Assembly: GCA_016490735.1 (NCBI GenBank)
Contig: JAEMWC010001191.1
Coordinates: forward strand, 136,001-200,000
Direction: 5' to 3'
Source: Pachyseris speciosa
Lineage: Eukaryota; Cnidaria; Anthozoa; Scleractinia; Pachyseridae
DNA length: 64,000 nucleotides
Shown: positions 28,187 to 40,017 of the stretch, one piece after another
Position numbering within the stretch: the stretch's first letter is position 1
Layout: every line of letters starts with the position of its first letter
Translations under genes and position numbers: made by a program
Notes under the pieces: model-generated
The model's input: the letters and a program-made list of their open reading frames with translations, nothing else
Databases searched by the model: none
What the model was told of the DNA's origin: nothing

Positions 28187-28785
28187 ATGCGCAAGCTTAT
28201 TTCTGTCGCATGCCATAAATGTGGCAGCAAAAATGATTTTTTTCTTCCAGACAGCTCCACAATGACAAAAGAGTTCCTGGCGCCTATAAAATTAATACGC
28301 AAGTCGATCTTGGTTGCCACTGACAGTGGTATAGGATATATACATGTCAACAGCTTTTCCACCACAATAAGTGTCCCCATGTTAATTCGGAGCCCGTTCA
28401 ATAGACGCGAGAGGGAAATTGCTGTTACTATTGAGGAGGTTGCTACTAATTCCTGCAGAATGCCTATGGAAGATGAAATTTATATTGAAATTCTTGTGGG
28501 AAGACCCCTGATCCTGATTGTGCAGTACATCTCGCTATTCTATATGATATGCAATGGTTAAAACGTGAGAGCACCAACGATTCGCTGACAAAACATAGAA
28601 CAATCAAGGGCTCCAAAACCAAAAAAGTCTTGGACTACTCTTGTGCTAATAAATTCTGTCGTATCTCTGAAACTGCTCAGTCAAAAGGTAAAGAAACAGC
28701 TCATCATGACTGCCGCCAAAATTAGAAAGGTTCGTTTGAAGTAGGAGTTGGACTTTTTCATGACTCTCCGAATCATGGTGTGAAG
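28187..28785 (+). pseudogene. Mutator-like transposase remnant
   Basis: A 124-residue frame with CHKCGSKNDFF and a block matching the Mutator-like region between zinc-binding start and catalytic core (ATDSGIGY, TTISVPMLI). After a break the same strand reads KVLDYSCANKFCR and HHDCRQN, then GVKYC near 28780, the order seen around the second half of that domain. The catalytic DGTW-type region is missing or destroyed. Stops and frame changes show it is dead. The 3' side is joined to a LINE fragment. Confidence 0.55.
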
Positions 28786-29860
28786 TACTGTGTACATCGT
28801 GTTTAGACCAGGAAATGATTTGGAGGAAACCACTGCCTTAACTGCCATGGGATCATGTATTGCTGATATCAGTCAGTGGATGCATACGGATAAGTTAAAA
28901 CTGAATTCGGATAAGACAGAATGTCTTCTGATTGGAACGCGACAACAACTTCAGGAAGTCAGTAACGTCAGTATCTTATCGGTTGGCGACTCCCAAATTG
29001 CACCATCATGTGAAGTTTGAAGCTTAGGAACCTGGTTTGATTCGAAAATGAGTATGCTAAGTCATATTAACAGAACTTGCTCATCTGCTTTCTATTAACT
29101 TTATAACATACGTAGAATTAGGAAATATTTAAGTCGTCCAGCCACCGAATCATTAGTTCAAGCTTTTATAACCAGTAGCGTAGATTATTGTAACAGCCTA
29201 TTATATGGCCTCCCGAATTCACATATCATGAAACTCCAACAGACACAGAATGCCGCCGCTCGGCTGGTCACAGGAACACCAAGATTCTGTTATGTTATAC
29301 CGTTGCTTTTTCACCTTCATTGGCTCCCGATTAGTTACCGTATAAAGTTTAAGATTCTGCTTTTGACATTTAAGTGTTTATATGGTCTAGCTCCTAATTA
29401 TCTGATTGATTTAATTACCATTAAAAAGCAATCCAGATACTCTCTTGGGTCAAACGACTCTTTATTACTTGAGTCACCTAGAACTAAGACCCGTCCAACC
29501 CTTAGTGATCGTGCATTCCAGTCAGCTGCACCTTATCTTTGGAATGCATTACCTTCAGCAATTCGCAACGTAAAGACATTGGACACTATTAACGCTGCTG
29601 TTCAAACTCGTTTTTTTTTAAATTTAGCTTTTAAATAGATTTTTATTCATGTCTTATCTTTTAACTAGTTTAATGACTAGGCAATTATTGCCTTTGATTG
29701 TGTACACGTTTTTGGCTTTTAGTAGTTTCTTATGTTTTCAGTTACATTTGACATAATTTTACTTTAACAATATTGTGAAGAGCAAATGAATATATTCATA
29801 TGAAGGTTTGCGCTATGCAAATGTAAATTATTATTATTATTATCATTATTATTACTCTAT
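28786..29860 (+). mobile_element. 5'-truncated CR1/L2-like LINE
   Basis: The end of a non-LTR reverse transcriptase is readable: DISQWMHTDKLKLNSDKTE, then LGTWFDSKM, then QTQNAAARLVTGTPR, LHWLPISYRIKFK, GLAPNYL and APYLWNALPSAIRN. A TGA near 29018 and a TAA near 29097 interrupt one continuous frame. The 3' end is an (ATT)n-type tail at about 29830-29855, as in CR1/L2 elements. The 5' end is truncated, as usual for such insertions. Confidence 0.85.
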
Positions 29861-30967
29861 TTGAACAAGTGGCATGCAATGTGCAAAAATAGTCTGACAG
29901 CACGGATGCAACAAGAGCATGCGCACTTGTGAGTCACCTTTAGAAGAACAGGTCCACAAAAAGCGATTCCCCTGTAGAACCTGTCTGGTCACAGAAAGTT
30001 ATTGCAATTGATTATTTTCAGAAATGCTTTAGCTGTTTGAACCAAAAGAAAGACCATTCCTAAAAACTGAGATCTTCACTTATTGGTATTGTGCCCTATG
30101 TATTTGGTAACCAAAAAACTATGCGAGGAAAACAAATTGAACTGGTGCAAGTGGCTCCAAAATTCTGAAACCTCCTTCCACAATGATCTAGATCCCAAAT
30201 TTCGAAGATGTGAAGAGAGAAAATCTCAAGGAGAATTTAACTAAATTGCACAAGTATACTCGAGTGACACTATTATTAAAAGAAAACTTATTGAAAATGT
30301 CTCTTCGCAGAGTAATGAAAGCTTACACGGCACAGTTGGTTCTAACGTTACTAAAATAAGGTTTTGCGGGGGAAACGAAAGTGCAGATCGAAGACAAACC
30401 CTGGTAAACAATACCTACTCAGTAGACATTTGCACAGTGTTCACATCCGAACCTGGCCAAATTACTGAGCAAAAGATAGCACTTATTGACTAAGAGAGGC
30501 AGTACTAAATTTAAGAAACATCGTACACTGGATTATGGCGTAAAATTCAGTCGTTAACCGTAAATGCTAGCACTCTCATGAAATGCTCCAGAATTTATCA
30601 TTTACGCTTTTTCTTCAGGGATTTTTTTTCTGTTGACTGACCGAGCTGTAATTTATCGATGTCTCTGCCTTTTCAAATGAGCCTAAACCAAGTAATTATG
30701 TATACTGTTGAAGTTCAGTCATCATTCATTTGACAAGTTTTAAGGATTTTTTTACAACTCGTGTCAGCTGAGATTCGGCTAAGAATTGTTAAAACAATAC
30801 AACAATAAAACGCAAACGAGCTCAAAACTTGTGATTCCCGAAAAACGAATTATCAGCGCTGAGGAATTGCATAAGGCAGCTCTCAATAAATCTTGCATGA
30901 GCTCTTGAACAATACAAGACTCCAAAATATCGGAAGGAAAACTTGAAAACGAATAGTCTCTGGTATA
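29861..30967. other. Noncoding; second half is duplicated sequence
   Basis: No gene seen. From about 30685 the sequence matches 51875 onward in unit 2. Confidence 0.6.
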
Positions 30968-31146
30968 GACCCTTTTCATAATGGCGCCCGACAAATTATT
31001 CTTTTATTCTTATGATAAGGAGCTCTACTAGCCTCGTCAGCATGTGCAAAATTCAATAGAATTTTTACATTAAAGTGAGGTTAGTAGGGCTAATTAACAC
31101 ATATACAAAAGAATAATTAAAATCGTCCGCCATTATGAGAAAGGTC
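30968..31146. mobile_element. Tc1/mariner-like MITE (179 bp)
   Basis: Imperfect TIRs GACCCTTTTCATAATGGCG and its complement flank an AT-rich core. TA is present on both sides (30966-30967 and 31147-31148). The other unit near 52146 has the surrounding sequence without the insert. Confidence 0.75.
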
Positions 31147-31590
31147 TATTCGTCCGATGTCAAAAGATTTAAAATGGCCCCATGCAGGACAACACATCCA
31201 ACGGTTTCTAGCACTTTTCAACTCTAGTTCTTACCTTTAAAGTGTTATTAAACGCATGCCAATCGTTGGTGAACAAGTGAAGTTATGAAAAAAATGTTCC
31301 ACTTAATAAGTTCATTGGAGCCTTGAGAAACACCAATAATTCTAGCTTTAAGCCACAAAAACTGAAACACGAGCTCACTGTAGAAAAGCCATAAGCGTAT
31401 TGAGATACAACGTTTTGCAAATTTAACACAAATTCTTAGCAGCGATTTCATAGCTTCCATAACAAGTTATGTGAGAATAAATATATGAAAATCATATAAA
31501 GATATGATCATTCACATACGTATTCTTAACAAGTTAAGTGGAAAAAAATTCATAACTTGTTTATTTGTGTGATACCACTATGAAGGTAAC
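31147..31590. other. Duplicated noncoding sequence and 5-bp gypsy target
   Basis: Aligns with about 52150-52817. The last five bases, GTAAC (31586-31590), are the left target duplication of the gypsy element. No gene seen. Confidence 0.65.
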
Positions 31591-31743
31591 TGTGACGATA
31601 TTCCATTGTTCTTTGCGGCCAATCAGTATTGAGCTTTTCCGTGTGCTCGAGTTCAGCCGCTTTTGCCACTTCGTTTTTACATTGCCGGTTGATTCTGTTA
31701 TTAAACGTCTGTTTGTTTCAGTTTATGGCTCCATTTCATCACA
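31591..31743 (+). repeat. 5' LTR of the gypsy element
   Basis: 153 bp, TGTGACGATA to TCATCACA. It differs from the 3' LTR at six bases. Confidence 0.93.
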
Positions 31744-31848
31744 TGGTGTCAGAAGAAAACGGCCAAAGTATCGATTGGTAAGGACAAGCCTTGTTTCGTC
31801 GACGGAATTAGCAGCTATACACGCTGAAGGTAGACAAATGTAGTCGTT

Positions 31849-32400
31849 ATGCCGAGTGATAGTGATAACGCGACTCCTCAATCCGGTACGAGCGTTTCTG
31901 CTTCTGTTCCTCATTCTGTAACCACTATGGCTTCTGCATTCATGTGTAATGTGTCCTTGCCTCCGAAACTGGAAATACACAGTACAAATGTGTCGAAAGA
32001 GTGGAAACAATGGCGACAAATATGGGATGCTTACGAAGAAGTGACTGATCTTCGAAATAAGCCAAGCCGTCGTCGCGTCGCTACGTTCATTACCTCTATT
32101 GGAAAGGAAGCTCTTGAAGTTCATAATGGTCTTCCGTTTGCAAGCGAAGAAGAGAAATCCGACATAAATAAAGTCCTGGAGTTATGGGAGATTCATTGCA
32201 TCGGTAAAACCAATATAATCTACGAGAGATACAAATTTAACAACCGATCACAAGAGCAAACAGAATCGATTGATACGTATGTGAACGCTCTGAGAGCGCT
32301 GGCGGATACATGTGAGTTTGGAACTTTGAAAGACCCTCTTATTCGCGATAGAATTGTATGTGGTGTTCGTGGCAATGCAGTGAGAAGAAAGTTATTGTAA
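31849..32400 (+). pseudogene. gag: Gypsy gag (capsid part)
   Basis: 183 residues from MPSDSDNATP. The region WKQWRQIWDAYEEVT and later DTYVNALRALADTCEFG match the retrotransposon gag capsid pattern of metazoan gypsy elements. The frame ends in a TAA (32398-32400) within sequence that otherwise continues as gag for about 15 codons before a frame change near 32445. It should encode the particle-forming Gag, upstream of the zinc knuckles in the next frame. Confidence 0.85.
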
Positions 32401-32439
32401 GAATCTGCGCTAACATTGTCCAAATGTGTAGACATTTGT

Positions 32440-33182
32440 CGTGCCTAGCTACTTCTGCACAACTTAAAGAAATGGCGCCGTCCCAATATCCCCACAAGGT
32501 GCATTTAGTGAAGAAAGGACAGGCTAAAAAAGCACATGCACGCAAGGAAAAAGGAAAAGTTCCTAAAAATCAGTTAGTCGACGAATGCAGGTTCTGTGGT
32601 CGTCAACATGAGCGCAAAAGAGGAAAATGCCCCGCATATGGACAAACCTGTTCTTCGTGCGGAAAACCTAATCACTTCGCTGTGAAATGTGGAAGCAAAT
32701 CCAATGATTCCAAGGCGTCTACTCACAGGAAGGTACATCAGCTCGCTGACAACAGTGACCCAAGTTACACTTCAGAAGAAGAAATCTTGTCTGTGTCTTC
32801 GAATAATGCTGTCAACACTGTGAACATGTGTGAGTACAAAAGTAAAATATTTGCGCACATGGAAATGGATGGTGTGTTAGTGAAGATGCAAGTTGATTCG
32901 GGTGCCTCATGCAATGTGTTGCCTCGCAAATTTCTGCCGAAAGAAACTGTGGTTGACAAAACTGATGAGAAATTAACCACCTACTCTAAAGCTAATTTGA
33001 AGGTACTGGGTGTGGCTAAAGTCTCCGTGCGCAACCCGAAAAATCAGAAGAAGTACCGTGTTCAATTCGTGATTATTGAGGAAGATTACACTCCACTCCT
33101 TGGCTCTTCATCTGCGCAGAAAATGGGTTTGATCACTGTACAACATGAGAATATCATGAATGTTAATGAAACTGTGGACTGA
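32440..33182 (+). pseudogene. pol: Gypsy nucleocapsid zinc knuckles and aspartic protease
   Basis: This frame holds a Cys/His array (CRFCGRQHERKRGKC, then CSSCGKPNHFAVKC) typical of retrotransposon nucleocapsid. An aspartic protease domain follows with the active-site motif DSGAS near 32898-32912 and a later LLGSSSAQKMG. It terminates at 33182 and passes to the RT frame by a frame change. The marked upstream Met (32358) is out of frame relative to gag and not a true start. Confidence 0.85.
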
Positions 33183-36041
33183 CTATCAAGGTCTCACCAT
33201 GGAGGAAATTTCTGCCACCTACAGTGATGTTTTCAAGGGCCTAGGCTGTATGGAAGGAGCTCTTCACCTGGAAGTTCATAAAAGTGTAGCACCAGCAATT
33301 ATGCCTCCCAGTCGTGTGTCCCTCACCTTAAAGGATAGCCTGAAAGAGGAACTGACTTGCCTGGAGAAAGCAAGTGTGATTGTTAGAGAAGAAGAACCGA
33401 CGGACTGGGTGTCTAGTCTGGTTGTTACTGAGAAGCCTAACGGGAAGCTCAGAGTATGCATTGATCCCCAGCATCTCAATAAAGCTCTGAAAAGAAGTCC
33501 CACTTCCCCCGCTTCCAGTCATCGAAGACATACTCCCGGAGTTAACTGATGTCAAAGTGTTCTCAAAGGCAGACCTAAAGGATGGTTTCTTACAGATACA
33601 GTTAGATGAAGAATCCAGCAACAGACACAGACACCTTGGGGTCGTTACAGATATTTGCGGATGCCCTTTGGAATTTGCCCTGCACCAGAATGCTTTCAGA
33701 GAAAATTGGATCAGAATTTAGAAGGCCTTAATGGAATCTATAAGATTGCAGATGACATCCTGATTACAGGCCGTGGTGTAAGCATGGATGATGCCGTGAA
33801 AGATCATGATGCCAATTTGTTGAAGCTGCTAGACAGGTGCAGAGAGAGAAATTTGAAGCTAAACAGAGAGAAGCTACAACTGAAGTGTTCGGAGACACCT
33901 TTCATTGGCCACGTGCTCACACCTGAAGGAGTGAAGCCTGACCCAAGCAAGGTTGACGCAATACTGAAAATGGAAACACCAAAGGATGTAGCAGCAGTTA
34001 GAAGACTGGTAGGCCTACTGAACTACCTGTCCAAGTTCTTAAGCAAGCTGCCAGAGCTATGTGAGCCGCTTAGAAGATTAACTCACAAGGACGTCGAGTG
34101 GAGATGGTTAGCAGAACAAGAAGAAGCATTTCAAAGTGTGAAACGTGCTGTCACTTCAGCTCCGGTCCTGAAATATTTCAGTTCCACTGAGCCTGTGGAA
34201 GGTCAAGGTGACGCGTCTTCCAGTGGAATAGGATTCGTACTGATGCAGAATGGGAAGCCAGTGTCGTATGCTAGTAGAGCTCTCACAGCCAGTGAGAAGA
34301 ACTACTCCCAAATAGAAAAGGAGTTGTTAGCCCAGGTATTTGGCGTTGAGCGAAACCACCAGTTTGTTTATGGCAGAAGAATTGTGTTGTGGTCTGACCA
34401 TAAGCCATTGGAGACTATTTGCAAGAAACCCTTGGCAACAGCCCCAAAACGATTGCAGCGCCTGCTCCTACGATTACAGCAGTACGATGTTGAGATTCGG
34501 TACAAGCCAGGTCCTGAAATGTATTTGGCAGATACCTTATCACGTGCTTACCTACCGACCGAGGATCGCTCTCCAGCTGAAGAGGAAGCCGAGCGGATCC
34601 ATGCTGTTGATTTCCTGCCTATCTCAGAACCGCAGTTACTGGAAATTCAGCGTGAAACAGCAGCAGACCCTGTCTTACAGTCCCTTATTCAAGTCATTTT
34701 AAAGGGCTGGCCAGATAGGAAAGAAGATCTTCCAAGAGAACTTCACCCCTATTTCAATGTTCGAGATGAACTGACAGCTCAAGATGGTGTTCTCTTCAAA
34801 GGATTACGCTGCCTGATTCCAACCAAACTCCGACCCAAGATACGCGAGCGTCTACATGGTGCACACACTGGTATTGAAAGCTGCCTGCGTAGGACTCGAG
34901 AAACTGTCTATTGGCCCGGTATGACTGCAGAGATTAAAGATTACATCGCCAAGTGTGCCATCTGTGCAGCTTATCAGAAAGAACAACCAAAGGAGCCACT
35001 AATCTCTCACAAGATCCCTAACCGTCCCCGGGAAACAATCGGCTGTGACATCTTTCACTTTGAAGACGGAGATTACCTCTGCACAGTTGACTACTTTTCA
35101 AGCTACTTTGAGATTGATCCCCTCAAAGCCAAGACCGCAAGCGAAGTCGTTAATGCCCTCAAGATACACTTCTCGAGGCATGGAATTCCTAACAAGCTTA
35201 TCAGTGACAATGGTCCACCATACAACTCCTATGAGTTTCAGCAATTCGTGACCAGCTATGACTTTGAACATGTTACCAGCTCTCCTCATTACCCGCAGAG
35301 TAATGGCAAAGTGGAAAATGCCATCAAAACCGCCAAGAGGTTACTGAAGAAATCTAAAGCAGCAAGATCAGACATCTGCCTAGCTTTGTTGGAATGGAGA
35401 AATACACCTTCAGAAGGATTAGAAAGTTCTCCAGCACAAAGGATGTTTGGGCGTCGAACTCGAACACTGATACCAACCACCAGTGAGCTACTTAGGTCTA
35501 AAATTGTGGAAGACGTCCCAGGAAAACTGTTAAAGAGGAAAAAGTTGCAAGCAAAGTACTACAACATCAGTGCTCATGAACTTCCTCCTCTTAGCAATGG
35601 AGAAGTTGTGCGTGTGAAACCTACAGGCAGATCTGGTCAGTGGTATAAGGCTCGAGTAGAACAGCAAGTCGATGTGAGATCATATGATGTGAGGACTGAG
35701 AATGGACGAGTTTTCAGAAGAAATAGAGGACACCTCAGAAGCAGCAAGGAACCACAAGCTACCAGTAGCAAACCCTTGCCAATTCACACGCCAGGTGGAG
35801 CACCTTATTTCTCAATTCCCCCTGTCGAGCCAGCACCAGCTAAAACAAGCACCCCACAAGAAGTGCTACCGCCCAAGGACAATGTTGAAGCAACTTCGCC
35901 CGGAAAGGCAAACAGTGCTGTCAAGCCTGCAGTAGTTCCAGTACCATCTACCCTGTGATGCGAGCTAGTTTACCAGTCACTCGCAGTGGTCGCATCTCCA
36001 GACCACCTGGACATCTGAAAGACTTTGTCGTCTCCAAATGA
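33160..36041 (+). pseudogene. pol: Gypsy reverse transcriptase, RNase H and integrase
   Basis: The RT begins in the frame 33160-33549 (EKPNGKLRVCIDPQHLNKAL), breaks near 33500 and again near 33640, and resumes at 33655 with the polymerase box ADDILI. RNase H follows (GQGDASSSGIGFVL, about 34200), then the zinc-binding HH-CC (HGAHTG...CAICAAY, about 34858-34972). The integrase core has Asp (CDIFHF), Asp (SDNGPP) and Glu (GKVENA), about 35046-35320. The tail continues to 36041 after one more frame change, ending in TRSGRISRPPGH. All enzymatic domains are recognisable, but at least three lesions preclude a full product. Confidence 0.93.
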
Positions 36042-36202
36042 CTTTGTCTGTTTCTAACTAGGGACATTCATGAGATAATGTTTTGGCGAAGAACTCTGCT
36101 TTAAGAACATTAGTTGAGATTACTTTTTTTGCATGATTTACTGTCAGTTAGTTGTTTTTGTATTTGGATCAAGTTCATTGACTTTTCTTAAACAAGGAAG
36201 GG

Positions 36203-36355
36203 TGTGACGATATTCCATTGTTCTTTGCGGCCAATCAGTGTTGAGCTTTTCCGTGTGCTCGAGTTCAGCTGCTTTTGCCACTTCGTTTTTACATGGCCGG
36301 TTGATTCTGTTATTAAACGTCTGTTTGTTTAAGTTTATGGCTCCATATCATTACA
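36203..36355 (+). repeat. 3' LTR of the gypsy element
   Basis: 153 bp, preceded by a purine tract and followed by the GTAAC target copy. Confidence 0.93.
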
Positions 36356-36360
36356 GTAAC

Positions 36361-36904
36361 AACATATAAAAATTGGTAGTAATGATCCATCGAAGTGCTG
36401 GAAAACGGTGTGAGCCACCGAGGATGGTTTCACTGAATAAATGAACTCTAAATGGTCGAAACATTTCTATGAAGCAAAGGTCATTAGATTCAAATGTATA
36501 ACATCAGGATAACACGCAGAGTAGTAGTAGCATTTATACCATTCCGACTGATAGGAGGCTTAGAAAAATAAGTTGGTCTTTACTCGGGGCGTCTGCCAAG
36601 AAGTTAGTTTAGATCCACAACATTTCAATCTTGAGAAAACATTGCGAATCTTGGCTAGAATTTGGTTCATCCAATTTCAACTAGCATTTCGCTTACCGAA
36701 CGCAAATGTGAATTAACAACGAAAAAACAGCTAACAAATTTACAAAAAGTTTACTTTTAATTCAGTGCTTGCCAAACAAGGAAAACCATTCGGTTCACAA
36801 GGTGCCTATCGGTATAATGTTATGTTAAATACATAGTGAACTGGAGGGTGACAGTTCCTTCTACATTGATTTCAGGATATTTGCGCGCAATAATTATTGA
36901 AGTA
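36361..36904. other. Duplicated noncoding sequence
   Basis: Closely matches 52818-53360. No gene seen. Confidence 0.7.
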
Positions 36905-36907
36905 TTA

Positions 36908-37253
36908 AGCCCCGGCTACACGTTCAAACATTGTTAGAAGAACACGTCCCAACATTGTTGTAAGAACGCTTATAACAATGTTGGATACGCATAAAACATT
37001 GTTGGAAACACATCGCTTCGGGGTTTTAACTTCAACAAGTATTAGGATCTCGGATTGGAGACTGGGCCCTTAACTCTGATATGTCTTTGCAATACGACAT
37101 TTGTTGTATGTTGGAGAAAATGTTTGATCGAAATCAAAACATTCTTCCAACATAAAATGTTGAACAAACGCCATCAAACATGCATGCTACACGTTCTAAC
37201 ATTGTTCGTCCAACAAATGTTGCATAACAATGTTTGAACGTGTAGCCGGGGCT
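36908..37253. mobile_element. MITE with TTA target duplication (346 bp)
   Basis: Ends AGCCCCGGC...GCCGGGGCT, with inner repeats of aacattgtt and caacattgtt in both orientations. TTA is at 36905-36907 and 37254-37256, and the empty TTA is at 53361-53363. PIF/Harbinger-type, non-autonomous. Confidence 0.9.
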
Positions 37254-37417
37254 TTATGGTTCTTTCGGGTGCTTCTCCCCCGAGCGGAAGTATCCATTCC
37301 ACGCGAAATTGAGAAAATCGCGAAAATTTGGAAAACAAATCTAACATCACAGCCAATCACCTATTCGTTCACATTGGATGTTTGATGAGCTACAGGGAAA
37401 AACGTAAGGAGGTAAGT

Positions 37418-39098
37418 GGGCATTACTAAACCACGAAACAACGAAACGAAACACCGAAACACCGAAACAGCTATTTTTTCCTACTTTTTTCTCAAACACC
37501 AAAACAGCTATTTTTTACCACTTTGATGGTGAATAAAATAGACAAGCCAAACACGACTCCCATTTGTCCTTTGATGTTATCGTTGACCTTCAACGTTTGG
37601 TTCTTACGAGTATATCTTACCCTAACATTCGAGGATCTCTTTTTCTCCCAGCCAGCAGTGTGAATTCCATTAGCCAGACTGCATGGTTCGTTTTCATTAA
37701 CCCTTTTCCGTTAAACATTAGCCTGCATACCATTTTGGAAGCCATCCAAGGAGAGACCTGGGGACGGTCAGTATAAAATAGGGACTGTGGACCCGGACTG
37801 CGGACTGGGGATTAAATGAGGACTGAGTATAAAATGAGGACTGAAGGCTGCGGGCTAGGAACAAAACATTTAACAAAAAAGGGAGTAGAGAAAAAACCTG
37901 GATTGTATTGGCCCAGATCCAGGTTAAAAGAAGCCTTGAGTCTTCTTATTCCGTGTCAAAATTTGTCACGTACATAGTAATGCTCAGTTACACGAAATGC
38001 TCAGTTCTAACATTGACCAATTGCAAGCTAGAGAAAGTATAAGAGTAGAGACTAATATCCCGAAATTATACTTTACTTCACGAGTTTAACACTAGATCGG
38101 GGGAGTCGAAGAAATTATTATTGGGAAGAATGGAAACAGAAAGGCATATAAAAGGCAACCGGACTGCACTGGCGTGCATCACAAAATTACTGATCACAAA
38201 TCTAGATATAAATGCTGTAAATGGAAATGAGTGCTCGTTCGACTGCAATTGGCCACTGGAACAGAGAAGATAAAACAGGAAATACCGGTGCGTTTCATTT
38301 TTGGGAGAAAGTTCGAATCTGTATTTGCGAACATAAATCAAATAAAGTGGATTCCTGAGCGTTAAAAAAAAGTATTTTAAACAAGCGGTTTTTCGTGCCA
38401 TAATGGTACAACACAATTACCGTACATGACATTATAACCGACAAGCGTCGCCATTTTTCCTATCATGAAGAGCTCGAGGTCAAAATAGGTAGGTTTTCTG
38501 TGTACTCTGGTAATAATTACAGCAATTGTAAGCACCTTTCCTACAGTTCAATAATTTGAGTGCATTAATACATTTCATTGCTCCGTGCTTTTTGTACAAT
38601 GTTTTGTACTCAGTCCGCGGTTTGTACCCAGTCCGCAGCCTTCAGTCCATATTTTATACTCAGTCCTCGTTTTATACCCAGTGCACAGTCCGGGTCCACA
38701 GTCCGGGTCTGCAATCCGCAATCCTTATCTTACACTGACCGTCCCCAGTTCTCTCCTTGGATGGCTTCCAAAAGGGCGGTCTTTAAAGTCTGCTATGCAG
38801 GCTAATGTTTAACGGAAAAGGGTTAATGAAAACGCACCATGCAGTCGGGCTAATGGAGTTCACACTGCTGGCTGGGAGAAAAAGAGATCCTCAAATGCTA
38901 GGGTAAGATATACTCGTAAGAACCAAAATTTGAAGGTCAACGATAACATCAAAGGACAAATGGGAGTCGTGTTTGGCCTGTCTATTTTATTTACCATCAA
39001 AGTGGTAAAAAAATAGCTATTTCGGTGTTTGAGAAAAAAGTAGGAAAAAATAGCTGTTTCGGTGTTTCGTTTCGCTGTTTCGTGGTTTAGTAATGCCC
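37418..39098. mobile_element. Long-TIR non-autonomous element with 9-bp target duplication
   Basis: Begins GGGCATTACTAAACC and ends in its complement. Inverted arms extend roughly 440 bases on each side (about 37418-37860 and 38620-39098), including complementary multi-copy 'cggactg' and 'cagtccg' runs. The 9-bp GAGGTAAGT is at 37409-37417 and 39099-39107, and occurs once at 53498-53506 in unit 2. Nine-base duplications with long TIRs are typical of Mutator-like elements. The 750-bp centre has no recognisable transposase. Confidence 0.88.
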
Positions 39099-39107
39099 GA
39101 GGTAAGT

Positions 39108-40017
39108 CGGTCAAATGCGGATAAGGTGATTATTGACGCTAACGAAAAGTGAGAAATTTATAGTTAATTTATAGTTGTTGATTAACTTTCAAATGTAGAA
39201 AAATGGTGATACACCTCTTCCAACCGAATTTCTTTCTACAGAGTGCATTAGTTACTAGGATCCACAATTCGCCCAAAGAAGAACAAAAGAAAACGTTTTT
39301 GCACGGCCAAATTTGTCACTATCTTTTCGATAACTAGCTTTATGTGTAATTTGGCATCAGAGCAAAAGAAAATTTTTGCGATCTTTGTCAACAAAATACA
39401 CACTTAACTTGTTTATTGCTATTTCTGATTATGAATTTAAAAATGCCGTAAAGAGGAAAATACTGCCGAGAACGGAGTCAGGGCTTACGCACATCACAGT
39501 CAGATTTTTCACTCAGTAACTTTTCATCGATGAATGACATCTGCTGAGAAACCAGTCTTAAAAGTCATTTATAACAACCTCTTTGGCAATATTAAGCGGG
39601 CAATCCAAAACAAATCGATTCCTTTGTAAAGGCTGTTTCAAATTCTCACAAGAAAACTTGTGGTAATAACAAAGGAATAAACAGGTTGTAACCGCTCCTC
39701 CCGCGCCATTCCCTCATCTCACGATGGAGGTATTGGTTAGCTGGTACGTCGGAAGACCGACTAAGAAACGTTTCAAAAAGAGTTAACAATTCGTTAAGCA
39801 CAGGCGTAGTTTTCAACTTGTGTATTACTGGATGTCTATTGACTTTAATACCCCTGACCAGCATATAGCTTTCTTGTTAGTTACTAACATTTGAGATTAC
39901 AATTTCGGACACAATTCTTGAAACGCTATCTCCCTATTTCCTCTCCTTCCCCTTCAATAGCCAGCTTAAGATTCGACGACGGCGGAAGTCTGCGACGGCA
40001 GACTTGGTTGAGGAGGC
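39108..40017. other. Duplicated noncoding sequence, then start of a Harbinger region
   Basis: To about 39960 this matches 53507-54440. After that it is unique and GC-richer, leading into the Harbinger-like gene. Confidence 0.6.

Larger units (their letters stand above)
31591..36355 (+). mobile_element. Ty3/gypsy LTR retrotransposon, 4,765 bp
   Basis: Two 153-bp LTRs (TG...CA) are flanked by GTAAC (31586-31590 and 36356-36360); the empty site is at 52813-52817. A TGGTGTCAG primer-binding-like sequence follows the 5' LTR, and an AAGGAAGGG purine tract precedes the 3' LTR. The LTRs differ at six positions by eye, about 4%. Gag, protease, RT, RNase H and integrase are in gypsy order but interrupted, so the copy is inactive. 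Confidence 0.96.
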
